From a virus, in IMG/VR virus record IMGVR_UViG_3300028731_000007, positions 1 through 64,000 of that record: a stretch of DNA of 64,000 nt; one strand, given 5' to 3'. This document shows, in pieces, positions 30,910 to 39,461 of this stretch; position 1 is the first letter of the stretch, and each line of letters starts with the position of its first letter. The notes beneath the pieces are model-generated. The model did no database searches, was not told the origin of the DNA, and worked only from the letters and a program-made list of their open reading frames with translations. A program made the position numbers and the translations under genes.

Positions 30910-32231
30910 TTGCTATCCTTTGATTGTTGATCAAGTTCCTCTTGTGCTTTGGTCCACGCAGCGTCAGGTATATCACCTGACTCAACGTAGTCAGCAATTG
31001 CATCAATCACTTTACCTACAAGTTCGTCGTCCAGTTTATCGCTAGTTTCGGCTGTAATCAGTCTTGAAGCAATGCTTAAGGTTAGTGAACTATGGACACC
31101 ATGTCGACTATTTTTGGTGCCTGGTCCACCTTGACGTTGACGGCGGTCTATTTCTTCGTCGCTTAATGTATCATATTCGTGTTTGGATAGCGGTACCCAA
31201 TCGCCGTTTTTCCAATATCCATATTTATTTGCTTCAGCTTCTTCATCTGACCACCCTTTCTTTCTAGGCTTATCGTTTCCTAGTTTCTTAATGCTCGATC
31301 CAGCACCGACCACACCTTTCTTTACCAGACTATATATTGCCGGTGCACCCAAGTGCTTAACAGCCATGAAAGCTACTAGTCCAACACCACCTGAGGCACC
31401 CAGTACACCAGCCATAGCTGCACTGCCTAGGATATTACCGACCATTGATGCAATCTTCTTTACATCGCCTTCCTGCGTCTTACCATTCAATAGTCTGTGA
31501 GTTGCACCAATACCCGATAGTAGGCCTCCACCGTCCCTTATAATGCCTCTAATCAACCCTTTCTTCTTAGCCTCAGCTTTAACCTTGGAAGCTGCGGTTT
31601 TGCGTTGTGGACTACTTGGTTTCTTATCCTCTGGTGTTATTTTGGGTTTACTGCTTTTAGTAGGTGCTTTAACCGGCACCTTAGACTGGGGTTTTGGTTC
31701 AGGACTATCCACTCCTGACTTGTCCTTAGCTTCAGGTTTCCCTTTAGCTTTAGGTTCAGGAGCAGAATTGGGTTCAGGTTTCAACAAATCTTTCTTATTC
31801 TGCTCAAATTTCTCTTGTTCGGTTTTGGGTGCGGGTGTGGCTGCGGGTTTCTGCTTCTGAGTTTCGCTTATTGATTTAGGCAACGTCTTCTGATCCCTGG
31901 TCACGGTCACCGGCTGATTACGATCAGTGGGTCTAGATTTGGGTTTATTGTCCTCAGATTTTATGTCATCCGCGTACTTGGAACCCGGATGTTCCTCAAC
32001 GTAGTCTTCTTGTTCTGGTTTTGAGAGCTTATCAAACCATTCTTCATTGAGTTTGTATTCTTTGTCGGGTTGAGGGTTATTGACCTTATAGAATTTATTA
32101 GGCTGATTCTTTTTGACTGGCTTTTTAGTCTCTAACGGCTGAGGTCTAGTGCTCTGCATTTGAGCCTGCCCCGTAGGTGCTGCACTAATAGTTTGGGTGC
32201 TCAATAATCGAAAAGCAGCGTTGAGTTTCAT
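30906..32231 (-). CDS. AAxRL-tagged, largely disordered protein (441 aa)
   Basis: The N-terminal tag is MKLNAAFRLLSTQ. Residues 20 to about 235 are Pro/Lys/Glu-rich and probably disordered. A hydrophobic Gly/Ala-rich segment follows (ILGSAAMAGVLGASGGVGLV), then a basic stretch (KKLGNDKPRKKGW). A second tag-like copy, LSIASRLITAETSD, lies near residue 390. AGGA precedes ATG 32231. A tagged, disordered, partly membrane-active protein would fit an internal protein ejected with the DNA, but this is inference. Confidence 0.7.
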   Translation of the reverse strand: MKLNAAFRLLSTQTISAAPTGQAQMQSTRPQPLETKKPVKKNQPNKFYKVNNPQPDKEYKLNEEWFDKLSKPEQEDYVEEHPGSKYADDIKSEDNKPKSRPTDRNQPVTVTRDQKTLPKSISETQKQKPAATPAPKTEQEKFEQNKKDLLKPEPNSAPEPKAKGKPEAKDKSGVDSPEPKPQSKVPVKAPTKSSKPKITPEDKKPSSPQRKTAASKVKAEAKKKGLIRGIIRDGGGLLSGIGATHRLLNGKTQEGDVKKIASMVGNILGSAAMAGVLGASGGVGLVAFMAVKHLGAPAIYSLVKKGVVGAGSSIKKLGNDKPRKKGWSDEEAEANKYGYWKNGDWVPLSKHEYDTLSDEEIDRRQRQGGPGTKNSRHGVHSSLTLSIASRLITAETSDKLDDELVGKVIDAIADYVESGDIPDAAWTKAQEELDQQSKDSK

Positions 32232-32276
32232 TGTTGTTCCTGATCATAATTTGGTCCATAACTATTCGGCGCATAA

Positions 32277-33149
32277 TCAAATTTGTAGATAGCTAAGAGA
32301 CTTCGAAAAGTACATTAATTCTTTACCTTTTCTTAAGCTTGCATGCGCACTATACGCAAGGTCAATTTCATGCCCCGCCCCCGCACTGGCCTTATAGCAT
32401 TCTTTTATCAAGGGGTGACTGTCATAGGACATAATCCAAGGAAGCTTTAATTTCTTCTGTACCCACGTAGCGAGTCTTCTATGGTCAGCCTCTTTATACG
32501 CATCTGTGTATAGACCCGGACCTTTCTCAACGTAAGGAGGGTCTAGATATACTAATGAATTCTTTGGTACTTGTGACTGTATACCAGACATAAAGTCCAA
32601 GGCATCTAAATTATAGATACCTATACGGGACTTGAGTTTCCCAATAGTCTGAATTCGTTTTATGAGTCCATCTTTGTTGTAACGAGCATCTAATTTATAT
32701 GTTCCAGCCTGTTGTTTTCCGCCGATAACACCAGCCTTTAGGATCCCAGATCTGTTCACCCTATTAAGAAAGAATGTAGCAAAACCTAGGTTTAGAAGAG
32801 GGGCTTTATTTCTGTTCAACCAAGTCTCACGTTGAAGATACCAAGTGTCCATGGTGCAAGGCACTGTTTCGATAAGAGAGCACAAAGCATCTGGTTTACG
32901 AATACAGCTATACCAAAATGCATAAATCGCTCTATCGTAGTCGTTGAGATGAATCGCGCTAACTGAATCAGTCAGCAATAAGCCTAGTGCTAATCCGGCT
33001 CCGCCACAGAAAGGTTCTATGTAGTGCCCGCTCTTTAACTTATTGTTGGCTATTAGTTTTTGAAAATACGGGAGTAGTTGAGACTTCCCACCGGGGTATC
33101 TTAAAGGTGTGTAATTAGTAATTTTCTTTCCTAGATTAGTCCACAACAT
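32277..33149 (-). CDS. dam: Dam-type N6-adenine DNA methyltransferase (D12 class)
   Basis: The protein has about 290 residues. It would transfer methyl groups to adenine in phage DNA, probably to evade restriction. All class motifs are intact: PLRYPGGKSQLL, YIEPFCGGAGLALG (SAM binding), LNDYDRAIYAFW, ATFFLNRVNRSGIL, and catalytic VYLDPPYVEKG. I chose ATG 33149; a GTG at 33179 would add ten residues. It is distinct in sequence from the interrupted methylase at 25623 and is the only complete one here. Confidence 0.93.
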   Translation of the reverse strand: MLWTNLGKKITNYTPLRYPGGKSQLLPYFQKLIANNKLKSGHYIEPFCGGAGLALGLLLTDSVSAIHLNDYDRAIYAFWYSCIRKPDALCSLIETVPCTMDTWYLQRETWLNRNKAPLLNLGFATFFLNRVNRSGILKAGVIGGKQQAGTYKLDARYNKDGLIKRIQTIGKLKSRIGIYNLDALDFMSGIQSQVPKNSLVYLDPPYVEKGPGLYTDAYKEADHRRLATWVQKKLKLPWIMSYDSHPLIKECYKASAGAGHEIDLAYSAHASLRKGKELMYFSKSLSYLQI

Positions 33150-33193
33150 AGTTGGTTTACTGCATTCAAGTCGAAGCACTGAGCACTAAACTA

Positions 33194-33202
33194 TATTTAC
33201 TA
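33194..33202 (-). promoter_or_regulatory. TAGTAAATA promoter-like motif (minus strand)
   Basis: Minus-strand CATAGTAAATATAG in the gap between the tail-tube and methylase genes. It is 44 nt before ATG 33149, or 14 nt before the alternative GTG. Confidence 0.45.
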
Positions 33203-33230
33203 TGTTGTGGAATAAGTCTAACAAAACATT

Positions 33231-33737
33231 TTACACATCTTGAACGTAATCGAAGCTCCAACCGATCTGTAGTGTAATCAGATTAGAGGCTCCACCGTCA
33301 AGCTCCACCTCGTTCACGGTCTCCGGCCACATACCGTAAACGTTAATAGTTCTACTAACTTGGGGTAAATCGTTATATACGACTATCTGACCATTTACGC
33401 CATATGAAGACTTAAAAGTACCGCTATTATTAAGCCATGAACGGGCGCTTTCAGACCAAGCATAAAACTGAGCACGTGTACTCCAGTCAGAGGCTTCCAT
33501 GAAAGTTGAATTAAAACTTCCCGTGTAAGTCTTCATGCCCGCATAGTTAAGTTTTGTTCCGTGCAAAGGAACTACAACTTTATCCATTGCAAAGCCAGGA
33601 AGGCCAGTGGTCATACATTTCCAGGTTAAGGCCTGTGTAGAACTAGAGCCTGGAATAGCTGGTAAAAAAAGATCAAAATTCCAAGACTGAGCTGGGTCGG
33701 CAACCGCTTGTACATCTGCTAAACTCGAACGTCCCAT
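33231..33737 (-). CDS. Tail tube protein (gp19-like)
   Basis: The protein has 168 residues. It would form the inner tube of the contractile tail. The myophage tube pattern is visible: an N-terminal WNFDLFLPAIPG strand, TWKCMTTGLPGFAMDKVVVP, then KLNYAGMKTYTGSFNSTFME and WSESARSWLNNS, with a final beta strand LITLQIGWSFDYVQDV. The length matches T4 gp19 (163). It lies 2.2 kb downstream of the sheath gene, separated by an inserted plus-strand gene and two others. Confidence 0.88.
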   Translation of the reverse strand: MGRSSLADVQAVADPAQSWNFDLFLPAIPGSSSTQALTWKCMTTGLPGFAMDKVVVPLHGTKLNYAGMKTYTGSFNSTFMEASDWSTRAQFYAWSESARSWLNNSGTFKSSYGVNGQIVVYNDLPQVSRTINVYGMWPETVNEVELDGGASNLITLQIGWSFDYVQDV

Positions 33738-33763
33738 AATACACCTCTAGGTTTAATGATTAA

Positions 33764-33798
33764 TGACTAGTGACTAGTGACTAGTGACTAGTGACTAG
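33764..33798. repeat. Heptanucleotide tandem repeat (TGACTAG x5)
   Basis: Five perfect TGACTAG units are flanked by degenerate TAATGATTAA and TGATTGATGATTA, in the gap upstream of the tail-tube gene. Confidence 0.92.
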
Positions 33799-33837
33799 TG
33801 ATTGATGATTAAAATAACAATAGGTTGATCAATCAAA

Positions 33838-34296
33838 TCAACCCAAAATTTGAATAACTGGATCCCAACCCTCTCTTAATTCTCGGACTCTGATCAAGCA
33901 GTCTTTACCTTTAAATAGATAAGAATTAGGTGGCTCCCCATGGGGTATAGGCTGGGCCTTGAAATCAAGCATTTGAACGGCCTTTAAAAGCTTCGCGAAA
34001 TCGCAGTGACAACCTAAGCTAAAGTCCGCTTGGTTCAGGTGCACTCTTAGACCATGCATTTTCAATAACTGATTTAAGGCTATTGCTTTAACTCCACGGG
34101 TGCCTATGTCCGCTACATGCTGTGGATTCTGGCCCTTGAGCTGGTACTTAGGTTCTTCATGATAAGTAGCTAGTAATCGATGCCAGGCCTTAGACTTGAT
34201 AACGACGCCTAGTCGTGGATTAACTGGAATTAAATTTTCCATAAGTGTCTCAGCCCAATGGTTGTTGACCCATGTTAAAGAGTCGAGGATCAGCAT
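33838..34296 (-). CDS. Hypothetical protein (about 152 aa)
   Basis: Not recognised. ATG 34296 has GAGGT 8 nt upstream but overlaps the preceding gene by 47 nt. ATG 34242 (MENLIPVNPRLGVVIK), 7 nt after that gene's stop, is an equally reasonable start. The body is soluble with SLGCHCDFAKLLKAVQML and CLIRVRELREGWDPVIQILG. It lies between a tagged protein and the tail-tube gene. Confidence 0.6.
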   Translation of the reverse strand: MLILDSLTWVNNHWAETLMENLIPVNPRLGVVIKSKAWHRLLATYHEEPKYQLKGQNPQHVADIGTRGVKAIALNQLLKMHGLRVHLNQADFSLGCHCDFAKLLKAVQMLDFKAQPIPHGEPPNSYLFKGKDCLIRVRELREGWDPVIQILG

Positions 34297-35023
34297 CACT
34301 TAAGACCTCGTGTTCTAAGACCTGCTCTCTAGTCATATTGGCTTCTTGATCCTCGTTCAAAACACCGGGCAACGATTCGTACATAAAGCCATCTGATTTA
34401 GAAGTCGATGGCGGACCGGCCTCTAATTGTTTTTGACCTTTCTTTTGCTTAGCATAGCTTTGGTTATCACCTTCTTCGCCAATCATTTGATAGCCGTCAA
34501 ATAAGCCTGGCATCCCATCTGTATCCACAGTCGAATTAGCAATCCTAGGTTTAACTTTAGATTTAACTTTAGATTTAAGTTTAAGTTCGGCCCTAGCTAC
34601 TGGACGCTGCTTAGTATTAGGTCTACGCGTGGACTCTTCTAGTGCAGCGTTCTCCATGTCCATTGTTAGGGGGTCGTCCTCAGCACCGGATTCAATACGA
34701 AACAAACGTAATGCAGCCTTAATCTTAAGATAGGCCTGGGCGTGGGCGTACTGAGCATCAGTTTGTTGGGTCGTCGGATTCTTGCTCACTGGTGTAGAAC
34801 TAGCTGTAGTGTCCGTGCCCGTGTCTTTAACTGCTGTTTTATCCATAGCTGATTTAGGGCTAGTGCTAGTGCTTTCTTTGTTCTCAGTCGTTTCCCTGGT
34901 ATCTTGCTGATGCTCTAACTGCTTTTCGTTCTGGGACTTGAAATCTGTAGCTGGTGCTATTACGTCTGAATTCGACTCAGCAACTAGTCTGAATGCTGCC
35001 CTTACCTCGGTTTTAATTTGCAT
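34250..35023 (-). CDS. AAxRL-tagged disordered protein with two tag copies (257 aa)
   Basis: The N-terminus MQIKTEVRAAFRLVAESN carries the tag. A second copy, LKIKAALRLFRIESGAED, lies near residue 100. Between them is a Thr/Ser/Lys/Glu-rich disordered region, and after them a basic Lys repeat (ELKLKSKVKSKVKPR) and an acidic C-terminus. A glutamate follows each tag within five residues. The layout resembles a polyprotein-like internal head protein with two processing sites. No enzyme domain is visible. Confidence 0.68.
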   Translation of the reverse strand: MQIKTEVRAAFRLVAESNSDVIAPATDFKSQNEKQLEHQQDTRETTENKESTSTSPKSAMDKTAVKDTGTDTTASSTPVSKNPTTQQTDAQYAHAQAYLKIKAALRLFRIESGAEDDPLTMDMENAALEESTRRPNTKQRPVARAELKLKSKVKSKVKPRIANSTVDTDGMPGLFDGYQMIGEEGDNQSYAKQKKGQKQLEAGPPSTSKSDGFMYESLPGVLNEDQEANMTREQVLEHEVLSDADPRLFNMGQQPLG

Positions 35024-35073
35024 CTTAACCGCCTGTATGTTTACGTGCTTAGTGTTTGTACTGTGGTGTGTTA

Positions 35074-35082
35074 TAGTAAATA
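35074..35082 (+). promoter_or_regulatory. TAGTAAATA promoter-like motif
   Basis: It lies 27 nt before the lone plus-strand gene at 35110, in the divergent gap. Confidence 0.52.
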
Positions 35083-35109
35083 GAGGGTATAACGAACGTC
35101 AGGGCCATC

Positions 35110-35895
35110 ATGTACAATCCAAATTACAATAATATAAAACCGGGGCACCTGAAATGGTGGGTAACCGTTGATCAAGTGCCTGAGAAAGTTTTCAAGGACG
35201 TAGAGAAATTAACTGGAAAATTCAAGATCGAGGACTGGACGGCTAAAGATGATGACGCGTTAAAGACCCAAATTTTGAAGTTCAAGTCTAGCAAGCAAAT
35301 TACGCATTGGTTGCCTGCAGCCTTCTATGAACTAAAATTGACCAATCCTCGTCTTTGGAATAAATTCTGGTATTTAAATAGAGGCTATCTTCTCATCTTG
35401 GAACTAATGCTAAATGACCAAGCCAAGACCGTAAATGCTAGCGAATGCTTGGTAAAGAAGTCGAAGATGACACCTGAGTTAAAAACATTCTTTGCCCGAA
35501 CCTGCATTCAAGGAAGTCCAGAAACGCAAACAGTGATATCTCTTGTTCAGGGCTCTGCTGTTGTAGCCGCATTAGCCTTTAAAAAATTAACTGAAAACGG
35601 TGGCTACGAATTACTAGCCTATGGATCATCACTACGTATTCAAGGACTGGTACCGAAACTTAAAGAGGCCCTGTTGAAACTGACGGACGCCAAGTACATA
35701 ATTTCGTTTAGCGTCAACTCAACTTCAACAGGGAGTCTGCAAAAAGCATTAGGTTTTACCAAACTAAAAGACGTGGGTCCCGAAACAAAAGTTTGGTACG
35801 GTCCTAATCTAGTAGGTTCTAAAACTGGAGACTATGAAGTAGGACTACCCTCATTTGTTGACGCAGGTAAAACCAAGTGGAAGCTAGAGTTTTAA
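35110..35895 (+). CDS. Lone plus-strand protein, possible GNAT-like fold (261 aa)
   Basis: No firm family call. The C-terminal half has a GNAT-like rhythm: TVISLVQGSAVVAALAFKKL (strand pair), YELLAYGSSLRIQGLVPKLK (acetyl-CoA-loop position but with no clear Q/RxxGxG/A), and TSTGSLQKALGFTKLKDVGP, the usual xxxYxKxGF end of such folds. Related folds also occur near homing nucleases. It is the only plus-strand gene between 28.9 and 64 kb and has its own promoter-like motif and a palindromic terminator, as expected for a moron-type insertion. Confidence 0.66.
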   Translation: MYNPNYNNIKPGHLKWWVTVDQVPEKVFKDVEKLTGKFKIEDWTAKDDDALKTQILKFKSSKQITHWLPAAFYELKLTNPRLWNKFWYLNRGYLLILELMLNDQAKTVNASECLVKKSKMTPELKTFFARTCIQGSPETQTVISLVQGSAVVAALAFKKLTENGGYELLAYGSSLRIQGLVPKLKEALLKLTDAKYIISFSVNSTSTGSLQKALGFTKLKDVGPETKVWYGPNLVGSKTGDYEVGLPSFVDAGKTKWKLEF

Positions 35896-35932
35896 AAGTA
35901 GGGTGGGTAGGGTACCCTACCCACCCTACTTT
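35895..35932. terminator. Perfect 38-bp palindrome, bidirectional terminator
   Basis: Two 19-nt arms match perfectly (the arm starts AAAGTAGGGTGGGTAGGG) without a spacer. It begins at the last base of the 35110 gene's stop codon and ends 12 nt before the convergent sheath stop, with TTT at both ends. It probably terminates transcription from both sides. A perfect palindrome this long could also be a recombination or cleavage site. Confidence 0.88.
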
Positions 35933-35943
35933 GGCACCAACAA

Positions 35944-37896
35944 TCATTGAGGAGTAACTTGCGAGAGCGCTTCTGTAAAGGATACACCCTGTTGACTAAT
36001 AACTACTTGGAGGTTAATAATATGCGTTGGCACCAGCGGAATTACGATCACCGTCACATTTCTAATTCCAGAATTAAAATCCTGAGCCGTATTATTCGAG
36101 TTGTCACTAACAACAGTGAAACTAGAAATACCCCGAGCATTCTGAATAGATTGCAAGTAATCAGTACACGAGGCTACGATCTGACGGCCTAGAAAATCAT
36201 CATTAGGTTCCTGCAGGGCGTATAGCAAGAAGTTATACAACGCTGTCTTCATCACGTTGACGATTCGCCGTACACTAACCCATGACAGGGCACTAAATTG
36301 AGCAGCTAATGTTTGTTGTTCCCACAGAGCCGTACCTTGACCGATGAATGTTTGCGTGTAATTAATCTGCGCATCAAACAGGTCATCCATCTGTCCAGCA
36401 TCATAGGTGTAACGGGTACCCAATACATTGACGATACCTCGGTTTAAGCCCGCGATACTGAAAGATGGATTGGCCACGCGGTCTGTACGTGCACACAGGG
36501 CTGCAGCCCAACCAGAGAACGGCACATACTGTTGCTTGCCATTAATCGTATCTGCTTCCAACATATCGGGGCTAAAGATCGCGCTGTACGTTGAATTAAG
36601 ATTAAGCTGCAGATTCCTATAGTTCAAGGCATTCTGGAACTGCTGGCTAGCACTTGGCATATCAATTAAAGATACACAATCACCACGAGATTGAGCCAGT
36701 GTATCCATTGCTAGTTGAACGGTGGGCGTCGAGTTACCCGAGTTCAGCAATATATTGATCGAATACAATTGTTTATTCTGGAACGTCGACCACGCAGCTG
36801 CTACGTCATACGGTGTAGGAGCTGTTCCCGAGTCACCGCCAGCCATTGCAGTGGAAGCCACGCTATCAATAGGCGGCAAGTCAACAGGATAGCCAGGAAG
36901 CGCCGGTACATTGGATGTCACTTGAATATACTGAGAGAACGGGTTAATCCGCTGCTCCAATTCGGTCTCCATACCCGTGCTATCCGTGTAATCAATTAAA
37001 GAGCAGTTGAACTGTTCCACAGGGTAATTCAGACTCTGGCTCAAACTATAAACGTTTAGGCCGAAAGTGGGGCTGGGTGCTGCAACATTGGCCGGACTGG
37101 TAATAGGCAGAATCGCAGGATTGGGGATCAGTGCCCCTGTATCGATGAAGCTCGATGTACCCTGCCCAATCGTTGCCATAAGCCCGTAGGTGCCCCCAGT
37201 AACCCGCCCATACAGGTTATAACCGATGGCATTGGGGTCAATCACCCAGGTTACGGTCACCGTATTCGTCACACCCATACCACTAATAATGATCTGGGCA
37301 GGAGCTGAGGCCAGGGTCTCACCTGCGGGACCCAAGCTAGAGACCTGGTACTGGTAGGTACCGGCTACTAGGGTGCCGCCTGTCAGGGCTGAGGCTAAGG
37401 TAGGTTCGGCTGGTTGCTGAAGATTAGAGCTAACAATCGAGATTGCTAGGTTATCCCCGTAGCTTCCGGGTCCCAAATTCGGGTAGAACAGAGCCAGTGC
37501 TTCGTTAGTAGAACCTACAGGCAGAATAGCTGCCCAATCGGGTTGGGTAGGATCGACAATACCTGCTGCAATTGGCGTCAAATAGGTTAAGACGCCATCG
37601 CTCCACATGAGAACTGATGAGTAAAGTGCACCTTCACCAACAACTCTAAGGCCCCAGAGTTGATTACCTTCACTGAAATAATCTAAGGCGCAGTAGACGT
37701 CGAAACTGATCTGCGCATTTGGATTACCATACTGGCTCAAATAGTTCTGACCATTGGTGAATAGTTTAGGACTAGTCGATCCTTGGTTGGATACTATAAC
37801 TTGGGCTACTACGGATGTTGAGGCCGAGGTAATAACTTGAGAGAGATTAATTTCCTGGATTATTACCTTACTCGACTGCTGTGCTGAGATGGTCAT
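35944..37896 (-). CDS. Contractile tail sheath protein with inserted FN3-like domain
   Basis: The protein has 650 residues. It would form the contractile sheath around the tail tube. The N-terminal region (SSKVIIQEINLSQVI, SFDVYCALDYFSEGNQLWGLRVVG) and C-terminal region (YVPFSGWAAALCARTDR, LNRGIVNVLGTRYTYDAGQM, then TALWEQQTLAA, VSVRRIVNVMKTALYNFL, FNSGIRNVTVIVIPLVPTHI) follow the myophage sheath pattern. Between about residues 185 and 275 lies an FN3-like insert (LVAGTYQYQVSSLGPAGETL, NAIGYNLYGRVTGGTYGLMA). The start overlaps the preceding stop by one base (TAATG). Confidence 0.92.
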   Translation of the reverse strand: MTISAQQSSKVIIQEINLSQVITSASTSVVAQVIVSNQGSTSPKLFTNGQNYLSQYGNPNAQISFDVYCALDYFSEGNQLWGLRVVGEGALYSSVLMWSDGVLTYLTPIAAGIVDPTQPDWAAILPVGSTNEALALFYPNLGPGSYGDNLAISIVSSNLQQPAEPTLASALTGGTLVAGTYQYQVSSLGPAGETLASAPAQIIISGMGVTNTVTVTWVIDPNAIGYNLYGRVTGGTYGLMATIGQGTSSFIDTGALIPNPAILPITSPANVAAPSPTFGLNVYSLSQSLNYPVEQFNCSLIDYTDSTGMETELEQRINPFSQYIQVTSNVPALPGYPVDLPPIDSVASTAMAGGDSGTAPTPYDVAAAWSTFQNKQLYSINILLNSGNSTPTVQLAMDTLAQSRGDCVSLIDMPSASQQFQNALNYRNLQLNLNSTYSAIFSPDMLEADTINGKQQYVPFSGWAAALCARTDRVANPSFSIAGLNRGIVNVLGTRYTYDAGQMDDLFDAQINYTQTFIGQGTALWEQQTLAAQFSALSWVSVRRIVNVMKTALYNFLLYALQEPNDDFLGRQIVASCTDYLQSIQNARGISSFTVVSDNSNNTAQDFNSGIRNVTVIVIPLVPTHIINLQVVISQQGVSFTEALSQVTPQ

Positions 37897-38261
37897 TATG
37901 CGTTCTCCGTTTTCGTGGGCGTTGCACTAGCGGAGGACTGAGCTGCACTAGAGGCCGTAGTTGCTACAACAGTCGCGGGAATTGGAACTGGAACTGGAGC
38001 TGTCACCGTCTTTGATTGAGCCATAGTCCGGGGCTTTGAAGAATTGGTCTTGACCGGAGGCTTACTATTAGAAGTGCTAACCGTTGTTGGCGTGAACGAT
38101 TTCACCGTATTCGGATGCAGGGCTTCCCAGTTAGGATCAACAACAAATCCTGCAGGTAGATCAACACGTCCCTTAGGACTAATACGGGCACCGCCTTTGA
38201 TTCCTGACGAATTAATCGTGTCCGGAAACTGACTTACTTTAGTTAAGTTAACGACTCTCAT
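37896..38261 (-). CDS. Small hypothetical neck/tail-region protein (121 aa)
   Basis: Not recognised. A short folded start (VVNLTKVSQFPDTINSSGIK, then RVDLPAGFVVDPNWEALHPN) is followed by a low-complexity Ser/Thr/Pro/Ala tail. It is tightly coupled to the sheath gene and to the gene upstream, so a tail or neck role is likely. Confidence 0.62.
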   Translation of the reverse strand: MRVVNLTKVSQFPDTINSSGIKGGARISPKGRVDLPAGFVVDPNWEALHPNTVKSFTPTTVSTSNSKPPVKTNSSKPRTMAQSKTVTAPVPVPIPATVVATTASSAAQSSASATPTKTENA

Positions 38262-38935
38262 TACTGCTCCTCTGTAGGGAAGGCGAAGAACTGCGAGCTA
38301 ACAATTTGGCTGTTCACGCCTCCGATTTGTGCATTCACATTGATTTGATTCGTCTTGCCCATTTTTGCAGTGTAGGGTTCACTGATATAGCCGTGGATAG
38401 TGGCTAGTACAGTAATTTCGTATTTCGTTTCTTGCTCTACGATATTTTCACGCTGAGGAATATTGATTGACTCAGCTAGCGTCAGGCCTATGCCGAATTG
38501 TTTCAAGCCATAGTCCACACTGAACTTTAAATAGCCTGCTCTTCTGGCTAGGAGCCATCGTCGGACAAATGCCCTAACCGATCCTTGCTCTATAGAATCA
38601 AATTTGTTGGTTACGTAGGTCACTTCGATGTCGAAATTAGTGGGTTGAATCCGCGCCATTTGAATTGTGTCGTCAGATCTCACACCAATCCTAATTCCCC
38701 TACGTACCCATTGATGAGGGTTATAACTTTCGTTGTTGACGCTAGTCGTCTGGATCACAAAATAAGCATAGGGATAAGTCAGCGTCTTTCCCTGACCGAA
38801 TAGCGCATCTAGGACCTTCGTCTTATCGTTCTGGTTAATGAACGCACATTTAGCACAACCGAATACTTGCTGGAATCGTTGAGCAAATCCCTCCATCACA
38901 AACATGTCCAGGGGTTGTACTGAAGGATCACTCAT
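38261..38935 (-). CDS. Neck/tail-completion-type structural protein (224 aa)
   Basis: I chose ATG 38935, with AAAGGAG upstream; a TTG two codons earlier is possible. A mixed alpha/beta protein with IRIGVRSDDTIQMARIQPTN and TKYEITVLATIHGYISEPYT. Its position just upstream of the sheath in the same operon matches tail-terminator or sheath-stabiliser proteins (gp15-like) of other myophages, but I cannot confirm the family from sequence alone. Confidence 0.62.
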   Translation of the reverse strand: MSDPSVQPLDMFVMEGFAQRFQQVFGCAKCAFINQNDKTKVLDALFGQGKTLTYPYAYFVIQTTSVNNESYNPHQWVRRGIRIGVRSDDTIQMARIQPTNFDIEVTYVTNKFDSIEQGSVRAFVRRWLLARRAGYLKFSVDYGLKQFGIGLTLAESINIPQRENIVEQETKYEITVLATIHGYISEPYTAKMGKTNQINVNAQIGGVNSQIVSSQFFAFPTEEQ

Positions 38936-38967
38936 AAGCAACTCCTTTGTGTAGTACTAAAACTAAA

Positions 38968-39016
38968 ACTAAAAGAAAAAGGGCACGGCGGTTCGAATCA
39001 CCGGCGTGCCCTTCTT
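38968..39016 (-). terminator. Rho-independent terminator
   Basis: A 14-bp stem with one mismatch (minus-strand AAGGGCACGCCGGT and its partner) and a short loop, followed by TTTTTCTTT on the minus strand. It lies after the 39042-39461 gene. The loop GGTTCGAATC looks like a tRNA T-loop, but there is no tRNA here. Confidence 0.82.
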
Positions 39017-39041
39017 TGTTGAAACTTTTGACTATGGATTA

Positions 39042-39461
39042 TTACTTTTTCTTGGTAGGAATCAATTCAGCCAAGGCTTTAGCAAACAGAGCTTTAGCCA
39101 ATGCCTCTTTATCATCCGTCTTATCCTCGTCCTCAACAGCCTCGTCTTCTACTTCTTCAGGCTCGCCTTCGGGTTCGGCTTCAGCCTCAACCTCTTTACC
39201 CTCTTCGTCTTGGTCACCAACCAGATGATCCAGAGCTTTTTCTTCAGCCGCTTTTACCTTAACTTTCTTGGCATTAGCCGTAGCCTCTACCTTGGCTGTG
39301 TAGGCCTGAGCATTATTATGCTCAAGAATAGCGATAGCCGACTGCACGTCCGGTTGGCTAAGAGCTTTAGCAAAAAGAGCTGCTGCCGTTTTAGGCTTGC
39401 CCTTTGATGCTTGCTCCATGGCCAATACCACGTAGTCCAAGGACTTGTTGTAAGTCTTCAT
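39042..39461 (-). CDS. Acidic core/scaffold-like protein (139 aa)
   Basis: A helical, Ala/Lys N-terminal half (KTAAALFAKALSQPDVQSAI) is followed by a very acidic Glu/Asp stretch and a C-terminal helix ALAKALFAKALAELIPTKKK that repeats the ALFAKAL word. Small, acidic, helical proteins in this place near the capsid gene are typical of prohead core proteins (T4 gp67-like). The N-terminus MKTYNKSLDYVVLAMEQASK does not show AAxRL, although it starts MKTY like T4 capsid-targeting sequences. The role is inferred. Confidence 0.66.
   Translation of the reverse strand: MKTYNKSLDYVVLAMEQASKGKPKTAAALFAKALSQPDVQSAIAILEHNNAQAYTAKVEATANAKKVKVKAAEEKALDHLVGDQDEEGKEVEAEAEPEGEPEEVEDEAVEDEDKTDDKEALAKALFAKALAELIPTKKK

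Noticed and set aside
38968-39016. tRNA-like T-loop GGTTCGAATC
   Set aside because: The surrounding sequence forms a long terminator stem; a tRNA T-stem, anticodon arm and D arm cannot be drawn.
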